A DNA stretch of 5,116 nt from Bryobacterales bacterium (GTDB lineage: Bacteria; Acidobacteriota; Terriglobia; Bryobacterales; Bryobacteraceae): NCBI GenBank assembly GCA_009697495.1, contig SHUN01000277.1, positions 1 to 5,116 on the forward strand. Reading direction: 5' to 3'. The notes beneath the pieces are model-generated. The model ran no database searches. It had not been told where the DNA came from and worked only from the letters and a program-made list of their open reading frames with translations. How positions within the stretch are numbered: the first letter of the stretch is position 1; every line of letters begins with the position of its first letter. Both the position numbers and the translations under genes were made by a program. Shown one piece after another: positions 1-5,116 of this stretch.

Positions 1-1377
1 GTCCGCCATCTGCAACAACTCTCCCAACTCCGAACTCACCATCAATATCGCCGCCCCTTGCCGCGCCAATTCGTCCATCACCGCGAACACTTCCACCTTC
101 GCCCCAATATCGATTCCCCGCGTCGGTTCATCAAACAGAAACACCCGCGCCCCCCGCGACACCCACTTCGAAATCACTACTTTTTGCTGATTCCCGCCCG
201 ACAGCCGCCCCGCCTTCTGCGCCCCCGAATCGCAGCGAATCCGCAACCGCTCAATCGCCTTCGCCGTCATCTCCCGCTCTGCCGTGTGCCGCAAAACACC
301 ATACTTCGACAACACATCCGCCATCGTCACATTCCATGAAATTGGCAACTCCCTGGCCAGCCCCGTCTTCTGCCGGTCCTCCGGAATCAGCGCGATACCG
401 AGCGCCACCGCATCCTGCGGACGCCGAATTGTCACGCGCTCATCGCCCACCCAAATCTGTCCCGCGCTCGGCTGGTCCAGCCCGAATATCGCCCGGCACA
501 GCTCCGTCCGCCCCGCCCCAACCAATCCCGCCAACCCCACAATCTCTCCCGCCCGCACCGAGAACGAAACATCCCGGACAGCCGGCGGCGACGTCAAATT
601 ATGCACCCGCAATAGCTCCGTCCCCGGCGTTACAGCCTTCCGCTCATACAGCGCCGCCACTTCCCGCCCCACCATATAGCGAATCATCGCGCCCGTCGAC
701 AATGTCGCCAGCGCCTCCGAATGGACCGTCTCTCCATCGCGCAAAATCGTAACCTTGTCCCCGACAGACCGCAACTCGTCCATTCGGTGCGTAATATAAA
801 TCACGCCCGTCCCGCGCTCCCGCAGCGTCCGCACAATCTTAAAAACCTCATGCGTCTCCGCCTCGGAAAGCGACGACGTCGGCTCGTCGAAAATCAGCAG
901 CGAAGTCCCATGTTGTATCGCCCGGCAAATCTCAACCAACTGCTTCCCCGCTGGGCTCAACCGTTCCACGCGCCATTCCGCCTGCAATGGGAAATGATGC
1001 TCCTCAATCAGCCGCCGCGCCTTTTCCACCATCGCTCCCCGGTCCACAAAACCAAACCGGTTCGATATCTCCCGGCCCAAATAAATGTTCTCCGCCACAG
1101 TCAAATGCGGGGCCAGCAGCGACTCCTGATGCACCATCGCAATCCCCTGTTGCGCCGCTTCCACCGGGTTCGCAAAATTCACCAGTTCCCCGCGCCACCG
1201 CATCTCCCCGCCATCCCTTTGCTGCAATCCCGCGATGATTTTCATCATCGTCGACTTGCCCGCGCCGTTCTCCCCCATAACCAAATGCACTTCGCCTGCG
1301 TCTACACACAAGTCTCCGCTCCGAAGCGCAACCACGCCTCCGAATCGCTTTTGCACCCCTTTGAGTTCGAGTAACAT
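1..1377 (-). CDS. Sugar ABC transporter ATP-binding protein (RbsA/MglA/XylG type), C-terminus cut off by window edge
   Basis: This is the cytoplasmic ATPase of a CUT2-type importer, in which one polypeptide carries both nucleotide-binding domains and drives uptake of a pentose, hexose or related ligand. It reads open from ATG 1377 to position 1, giving 459 residues of a family usually about 490-510 long, so roughly the last 30-50 are missing. Domain 1 (about 1-225) has Walker A GENGAGKST at 35-43, Q-loop HQE around Q84, a signature-like LSPAGKQ at 140-146, Walker B LLIFDEPTSS from 160 (D164, E165) and H-loop H197. Domain 2 (about 250-459) has a degenerate Walker A, GLVGAGRTEL from 284 with R290 where lysine is expected, a good signature LSGGNQQK at 392-399, Walker B FLFDEPT (D416, E417), and VSSEL at 447-451 where a switch histidine would sit. 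This active/degenerate asymmetry is normal for the family. An in-frame TAA at 1393-1395 excludes an earlier start. No Shine-Dalgarno is visible. The substrate cannot be read from the ATPase; permease and binding-protein genes probably lie beyond the left edge. Confidence 0.95.
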   Translation of the reverse strand, partial: MLLELKGVQKRFGGVVALRSGDLCVDAGEVHLVMGENGAGKSTMMKIIAGLQQRDGGEMRWRGELVNFANPVEAAQQGIAMVHQESLLAPHLTVAENIYLGREISNRFGFVDRGAMVEKARRLIEEHHFPLQAEWRVERLSPAGKQLVEICRAIQHGTSLLIFDEPTSSLSEAETHEVFKIVRTLRERGTGVIYITHRMDELRSVGDKVTILRDGETVHSEALATLSTGAMIRYMVGREVAALYERKAVTPGTELLRVHNLTSPPAVRDVSFSVRAGEIVGLAGLVGAGRTELCRAIFGLDQPSAGQIWVGDERVTIRRPQDAVALGIALIPEDRQKTGLARELPISWNVTMADVLSKYGVLRHTAEREMTAKAIERLRIRCDSGAQKAGRLSGGNQQKVVISKWVSRGARVFLFDEPTRGIDIGAKVEVFAVMDELARQGAAILMVSSELGELLQMAD

Positions 1378-1433
1378 CGCAAAAGGGATAGTTTACACCC
1401 GCGACGTTGACATAAACTAAAACTAATTCTGTG
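1378..1433. promoter_or_regulatory. Compact divergent promoter region
   Basis: Only about 55 bp separate the start codons of the ABC ATPase (- strand) and the secreted cytochrome-type gene (+ strand), so both promoters must lie here or inside the opposing gene. The stretch is much richer in A and T than the flanking coding DNA. A perfect TTGACA lies at 1407-1412 (+), but a 17-bp spacer would put its -10 at 1430-1435 (TGTGAT, 4 of 6 matches), on top of the start codon. TAAACT, which fits a TANNNT -10 pattern, occurs on both strands: at 1413-1418 (+) and at 1395-1390 (-). Neither start has a recognisable AGGAGG-like site before it. Being the only intergenic gap, it very likely carries regulation; the exact elements are inferred. 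Confidence 0.55.
1389..1419. repeat. 7-bp perfect inverted repeat between the divergent genes
   Basis: TAGTTTA at 1389-1395 and its exact reverse complement TAAACTA at 1413-1419 flank a 17-bp spacer. The pairing does not extend at either end. The right arm also opens a tandem duplication of AAACTA (1414-1419 and 1420-1425). The TAAACT core of each arm sits 12 nt before the first possible start codon of the gene it faces: ATG 1377 on the - strand and GTG 1431 on the + strand. The arms could be paired -10 elements of overlapping divergent promoters, or half-sites of a dimeric regulator. The repeat is certain; its function is inferred. Confidence 0.6.
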
Positions 1434-3806
1434 ATGCCCTGCCTCTATTTCCTGCTCCTCCTCACCGCCGCGGGCCTCCACGCCCAGCCCGCCGATCTTT
1501 TCGAATCCAAAATCCGCCCCGTCCTCGCCGCCAACTGCTACGGCTGCCATTCCTCCAAGCTCAAATCCCCCATGGGCGATCTTGTCCTCGATACCAAAAC
1601 GGGGCTCCGTAAAGCCGTCGAAGGCCGATTATTAAAAGCGCTCCGCCACAACGACGGCAACATCCAAATGCCCCCCAGCGGCAAACTTCCGCAGAACGTC
1701 ATCGACAATTTCGAAGCCTGGGTCAACGTCGGCGCCATCGATCCCAGACCCGATACAGCCACCACATCCCAAGCCCTTCGCGGCATGTCCGTCGAAGTGG
1801 GCAAAAAATGGTGGTCTTTCCAACCCGTCAACGAGCAACCTGCGCCCGCCGTCAAAAATTCAAAATGGCTGCAACGCAAAATCGACGCCTTCCTGCTCGC
1901 CCGCATGGAAGAGAAGCAGTTAACGCCTTCCGATAAGGCCGACAAGCAGACCCTCGCCCAACGCCTCTATCTCACCCTCACCGGCCTCCGTCCGACCTAT
2001 GAAGAAATCGAAGCCTTCGTCAAAGACGCCGATCCCAACGCCTACAAAAACCTCGTCGATAAACTATTGAGCTCCGATCAATACGGCGAAAAATGGGCTC
2101 GCCACTGGCTCGACGTCGCCCGCTACGCCGAGGACAATCCCACGAGCGAAGCGACAAACCCGCCCTATCCCTACGCCTGGCGCTACCGCGATTGGGTCAT
2201 CGAAGCCCTCAACAAAGACGTCCCCTACAACGAATTCCTAAAGCTCCAACTCGCCGCCGACAAAATCCCAAATACCAAACGCGAAGACCTCCGCGCTCTC
2301 GGCTACCTGGGCGCCGCGCCTGTCTACCACAAGGATCAGCGCCTCTCCTACGACGTCATCTACACCTTCCTGTCCGACGACTGGGATGAACGCGTGGACG
2401 CCGTCACGCGCGGCCTCCTCGGCCTCACCGTCGCCTGCGCCCGCTGCCACGATCATAAGTTCGATCCCATCCCCACCAAGGACTACTACGGCCTCGCCAG
2501 CGTCTTCGCCTCCACCATGCGCTCGGAGCGCCCGACCTTCGACATAGACCCCCAAGTCGAAGCCCGCTTCCAATTCGTCCAGCGCCGTCTTTTCGATCTC
2601 GCCTACTCCCGCAACCTCCTCACCGGCGAGGCCTCCACCGTCGTTGGCGCGGCCGAACGCGTCGCCCGCTGGAAACTCGAAATAGCCGAACTCCAAAAGG
2701 AAATGGAGTCCCTTCAAACCCGCTACCCCGTCCTGGTCCAGTACCTTGAACGATTCTGGCGCGATCCCCCCAAGCAGGCCAAACAAGCCGTCACCGACCG
2801 CCGCCGCCCCGGCGCTTCCGCCGAGCCCTTCATGAACACCGTCTACGACGCCGCCAGCTTCGTCGATGGCTCCGACGCCAACTACACCTGGCTCTTTTAT
2901 AAGCCCAACGAACCTCGCGATCTCCCCGTCTTCCTCCGCGGCAACGTCGACGCCCCCGGCGAACCCGCCCCGCGCAAATTCCTCGAAGTTCTCGCGAAGT
3001 CGGACCCCAAACTCACCAACGGTTCCGGCCGGCTCGACCTCGCCGAAAAAATCGTCACCGATGCCGCCCCGCTCACCGCCCGCGTCATCGTCAACCGCGT
3101 CTGGGCCTGGCACTTCGGCCGCCCCATCGTCAACACCCCCAGCGACTTCGGCACCCAAGGCGACAAACCCACGCATCCCGAACTGCTCGACGATCTCAGC
3201 GCCCGCTTCATCGCCAACGGCTGGTCGCTCAAATGGCTCCACCGCGAAATTCTCCTCTCCAGCGCCTGGCAGCAAGCCAGTAACCGCCGCGCCGACGGCG
3301 ACAAAATCGACCAATCCAACACCCTGCTGTGGCGCATGAACCCGCGTCGCCTGGACGTCGAAGCCTACCGCGACTCCCTCCTCCGCATCGCCGGTACCCT
3401 CGACGCCAAAATCTACGGCATCTCCCAGGATCTCGACGCCGACACCAACACCCGCCGCACCATCTATGGCCGCATCGCCCGCGGTCGCCTCAGCAACATT
3501 CTCAAGCTCTACGACTTCCCCGACGCCACCCAAACCAGCCCCAACCGCGACCTCACCACCACTCCCCTCCAGCAACTCTTCGTCATGAACAGCCCGTTCC
3601 TCCGCGCCCAGGCCAACAGCCTTGTAAAAACCATCGATAGCGAGCCTGACACCAACGCACGCATTCGCGCCCTGTATCGAAAAGTACTCGCCCGCGACCC
3701 CAGCTCCAAAGAAATCGATATCGCCAAAAACTATTTGGCCCAAAGCGATATCACGAACTTCGCCCACGTACTCCTTTCCACCAACGAGGTCCTGTTCCAA
3801 AAATGA
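1434..3806 (+). CDS. Secreted PSCyt1-DUF1549-DUF1553 protein with two CxxCH motifs
   Basis: This is a member of the large secreted cytochrome-like family first recognised in planctomycetes; its exact biochemical role is not established. Numbering from ATG 1434 (790 residues): a hydrophobic export signal (about 1-18, with a plausible cleavage after LHA) has an uncharged n-region, which is unusual. A PSCyt1 cytochrome c domain follows (about 22-103), with haem motif CYGCH at 35-39 and a likely methionine ligand, M79, in QMPP. DUF1549/PSCyt2 (about 144-360) includes RLYLTLTGLRPT, WARHWLDVARYAED and a second haem-type motif, CARCHDHKFDPI, from C335. A helical, possibly coiled-coil linker spans about 400-440. 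DUF1553/PSD1 (about 495-788) shows RGN...PGEPAPR, RVIVNRVWAWHFGRP, FGTQGDKPTHPELL, LHREILLSSAWQQAS and the MNPRRLDVEAYRDSLL stretch. GTG 1431, one codon earlier, is an alternative start; TAA at 1413-1415 blocks anything further upstream. The stop overlaps the next gene's start by ATGA, so the two genes are probably translated as a pair. Third codon positions strongly prefer C. Domain assignment is confident; any electron-transfer role is inferred. Confidence 0.95.
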   Translation: MPCLYFLLLLTAAGLHAQPADLFESKIRPVLAANCYGCHSSKLKSPMGDLVLDTKTGLRKAVEGRLLKALRHNDGNIQMPPSGKLPQNVIDNFEAWVNVGAIDPRPDTATTSQALRGMSVEVGKKWWSFQPVNEQPAPAVKNSKWLQRKIDAFLLARMEEKQLTPSDKADKQTLAQRLYLTLTGLRPTYEEIEAFVKDADPNAYKNLVDKLLSSDQYGEKWARHWLDVARYAEDNPTSEATNPPYPYAWRYRDWVIEALNKDVPYNEFLKLQLAADKIPNTKREDLRALGYLGAAPVYHKDQRLSYDVIYTFLSDDWDERVDAVTRGLLGLTVACARCHDHKFDPIPTKDYYGLASVFASTMRSERPTFDIDPQVEARFQFVQRRLFDLAYSRNLLTGEASTVVGAAERVARWKLEIAELQKEMESLQTRYPVLVQYLERFWRDPPKQAKQAVTDRRRPGASAEPFMNTVYDAASFVDGSDANYTWLFYKPNEPRDLPVFLRGNVDAPGEPAPRKFLEVLAKSDPKLTNGSGRLDLAEKIVTDAAPLTARVIVNRVWAWHFGRPIVNTPSDFGTQGDKPTHPELLDDLSARFIANGWSLKWLHREILLSSAWQQASNRRADGDKIDQSNTLLWRMNPRRLDVEAYRDSLLRIAGTLDAKIYGISQDLDADTNTRRTIYGRIARGRLSNILKLYDFPDATQTSPNRDLTTTPLQQLFVMNSPFLRAQANSLVKTIDSEPDTNARIRALYRKVLARDPSSKEIDIAKNYLAQSDITNFAHVLLSTNEVLFQK
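3786..3790 (+). promoter_or_regulatory. Possible ribosome binding site for the DUF1501 gene
   Basis: GAGGT lies inside the end of the upstream gene, 12 nt before ATG 3803. It matches part of the Shine-Dalgarno core but is further away than the usual 5-9 nt. The ATGA stop/start overlap points to translational coupling as the main way the second gene is started, so this site may be accessory or accidental. Confidence 0.3.
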
Positions 3807-5116
3807 CCAGACGGCAATTATTCCAGCAAATGTGCGGAGGCCTCGGCGCCATCGGCCTTAACGCCATGGCCGCTAGCTACGGCGGTCCCAAAACCGCCGG
3901 CAAGGCCAAACACGTCATCTTCCTTTTCCTCCCCGGCGGCCCCTCCCACGTCGACATGTTCGACCCCAAACCCGCCCTCGAAAAATTCGCCGGCCAGCGC
4001 CCCGGCTCCGTCGATCTCCGGACGGAACGGCAGACCGGCGGCCTGCTGCCAAGCCCATTCAAATTCCAGAAATATGGCCGGGCCGGGGTCGACGTCAGCG
4101 AACTCCTCCCTCAGATCTCTTCCGTCATCGACGACATTTGCGTCATGAAGTCGATGTACACTTTCAACCCCACCCACACTCCTGCCCGCAGCTTAATCCA
4201 CTCCGGCTCCATCCTCGCTACGCGCCCCTCTCTTGGTTCCTGGGTCTCCTACGGCCTCGGCACCGAGAACCAAAACCTCCCTGCATTCGTCAGCCTGAGT
4301 CCCGGCGGCGCAGGCGGACCCCAGGTTCGCTCCGGCTTTCTCCCCTCCGAATTCCAAGGCACGCCCTTCAATGACTCTGAAGTCGAGCCGGAGAAGATGA
4401 TCGCCAATCTCCGCAACAAGGTTCTCGACAAGGACGCCCAACGCCGCCAACTCGACGCCATCCAGGCGCTCAACGGTGAGTTCAGCAACGGCTTCGGTGC
4501 CGACGATTTCCTGGAAGGCCGCATCAAATCCATGGAAGCCGCCTATCGTATGCAGTTCGAAGCCATGGACGTTTTCGACATCCGCAAGGAACCCGACGCC
4601 ATCCGCGCCGAGTACGGCACAACCCCATTCGCCAACGGCTGCCTGCTGGCCCGAAGACTTGTCGAAAAAGGCGTCCGCTACATCCACGTCAACACTGATG
4701 CCGGCCAGGACTGGGACGACCACAAGGACATCGAAAAGAATCTCCGCAAACGCTGCCCCGGCATGGACCAGGCCGCCGCCGCGCTCATCCGCGATCTCAA
4801 GCGCCGCGGCCTGCTCGATGAAACGCTCGTCGTCTGGGGCGGGGAATTCGGACGCACGCCGGTCAGCGAGAGCGGCACCGGCCGTGATCATAATCCGTAC
4901 GGCTACACCATGTGGATGGCCGGCGGCGGCATTAAAGGCGGTTTGGCCTACGGAGCCACCGATGAGTTCGGTTTCAAAGCGGTAGAAAATCGCGTCAGCG
5001 TCCATGACCTCCACGCGACGATTCTCCACCAGCTCGGGATCGACCACACGAAGCTTACGTATCGCTACGCCGGGCGCGACTTCCGGTTAACCGACGTTCA
5101 TGGCGAGGTGGTAAAA
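3803..5116 (+). CDS. DUF1501 family protein, exported, last residues cut off by window edge
   Basis: This is a DUF1501 protein, a family related to the alkaline phosphatase/sulfatase fold that usually pairs with DUF1549/DUF1553 proteins; no substrate is established. ATG 3803 overlaps the upstream TGA, and 438 residues read open to the edge. The end (AGRDFRLTDVHGEVVK) matches the family's usual C-terminal motif, so probably fewer than 15 residues are missing. The N-terminus MTRRQLFQQMCGGLGAIGLN has a twin arginine (R3, R4) followed by a weakly hydrophobic stretch, a Tat-like signal with an imperfect motif (L6-F7 rather than F-L). Family landmarks in order: FLPGGPSHVDMFDPKP (about 42-57), the NPTHTPARSLIHSGS segment (122-136), SLGSWVSYGLG (143-153), RYIHVNTDAGQDWDDH (292-307), VVWGGEFGRTP (343-353) and GRDHNPYGYTMWMAGGGIKG (360-379). 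The D, H and E residues in these motifs (H49, D51, D54, D303, H307, E348, H363) are candidate metal or active-site residues by analogy with the superfamily; this is inferred. Tat export would fit a protein that folds or takes up metal before export. From about 4380 onward the C-over-G bias of the + strand fades. Confidence 0.95.
   Translation, partial: MTRRQLFQQMCGGLGAIGLNAMAASYGGPKTAGKAKHVIFLFLPGGPSHVDMFDPKPALEKFAGQRPGSVDLRTERQTGGLLPSPFKFQKYGRAGVDVSELLPQISSVIDDICVMKSMYTFNPTHTPARSLIHSGSILATRPSLGSWVSYGLGTENQNLPAFVSLSPGGAGGPQVRSGFLPSEFQGTPFNDSEVEPEKMIANLRNKVLDKDAQRRQLDAIQALNGEFSNGFGADDFLEGRIKSMEAAYRMQFEAMDVFDIRKEPDAIRAEYGTTPFANGCLLARRLVEKGVRYIHVNTDAGQDWDDHKDIEKNLRKRCPGMDQAAAALIRDLKRRGLLDETLVVWGGEFGRTPVSESGTGRDHNPYGYTMWMAGGGIKGGLAYGATDEFGFKAVENRVSVHDLHATILHQLGIDHTKLTYRYAGRDFRLTDVHGEVVK

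Noticed and set aside
1233..1250. A perfect 7-bp hairpin (CGATGAT / ATCATCG, 4-nt loop) that could look like a terminator or operator
   Set aside because: It lies just after Walker A in the ABC ATPase gene and arises from the codons for Met-Met-Lys-Ile-Ile (ATGATG..ATCATC). It has no T-run and is not between genes.
721..1374. A 217-codon + strand open frame opposite the ABC ATPase, and smaller ones at 58-752
   Set aside because: They are R/P/H/Q-rich readings antisense to a gene with every expected ATPase motif.
1407..1435. TTGACA with TGTGAT as a standard sigma-70 promoter for the + strand gene
   Set aside because: The -10 would overlap the start codon, so transcription would begin inside the gene. 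The TTGACA is kept only as a note; it may be chance or belong to another arrangement.
2238..3800. A 520-codon open frame on the - strand opposite the DUF1549/DUF1553 gene
   Set aside because: Its translation is a low-complexity G/E/V/A-rich chain with no recognisable motif. It is the mirror of a gene whose third positions are nearly all C, which suppresses stop codons on the other strand. The + strand gene has complete conserved domains.
3803..3840. A frameshift or gene fusion between the DUF1553 and DUF1501 proteins
   Set aside because: The frame change coincides with a clean ATGA stop/start overlap and a Tat-like N-terminus, the normal arrangement of two coupled genes.
4193..5047. A 284-codon open frame on the - strand opposite the DUF1501 gene
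   Set aside because: Same cause: compositional shadow of a clearly conserved + strand gene, with no domain-like sequence of its own.

Overview
The window is GC-rich, and its + strand is strikingly C-rich over most of its length. It holds three genes: a truncated sugar-type ABC transporter ATPase on the - strand, and a divergent two-gene cluster on the + strand made of a secreted cytochrome-type protein (PSCyt1-DUF1549-DUF1553) and a DUF1501 protein. The PSCyt1/DUF1549/DUF1553 plus DUF1501 pair is a hallmark of Planctomycetota, Verrucomicrobiota and Bryobacterales-type Acidobacteriota (Solibacter/Bryobacter relatives). Gene style and composition fit a Bryobacterales-like acidobacterium best, but this is an inference from family distribution, not a proven assignment.

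Layout. Positions 1-1377 (- strand) encode the first 459 residues of a double-domain sugar ABC ATPase of the RbsA/MglA/XylG type; its C-terminal end lies beyond the left edge. Positions 1378-1433 are a very short, AT-rich divergent intergenic region with a perfect 7-bp inverted repeat and a TTGACA hexamer, and no clear Shine-Dalgarno sequence for either gene. Positions 1434-3806 (+) encode a complete 790-residue exported protein with two CxxCH haem-binding motifs. Positions 3803-5116 (+) encode a DUF1501 protein that overlaps the preceding stop codon by ATGA and runs off the right edge, probably only a few residues short of its end.

How the parts may work together. The ABC ATPase would energise uptake of a monosaccharide or similar small ligand, with a permease and binding protein expected outside the window. 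The + strand pair is probably co-translated and exported, by Sec for the first and probably Tat for the second, to work outside the cytoplasm. Its biochemical role is not established. The shared divergent promoter region is the only sequence-level hint that uptake and the secreted pair are co-regulated.

No RNA gene, CRISPR array, insertion sequence or transposon end was seen. Apart from the 56-bp divergent spacer the window is fully coding. The least explained parts are the symmetric divergent promoter region and the undescribed function of the secreted pair.
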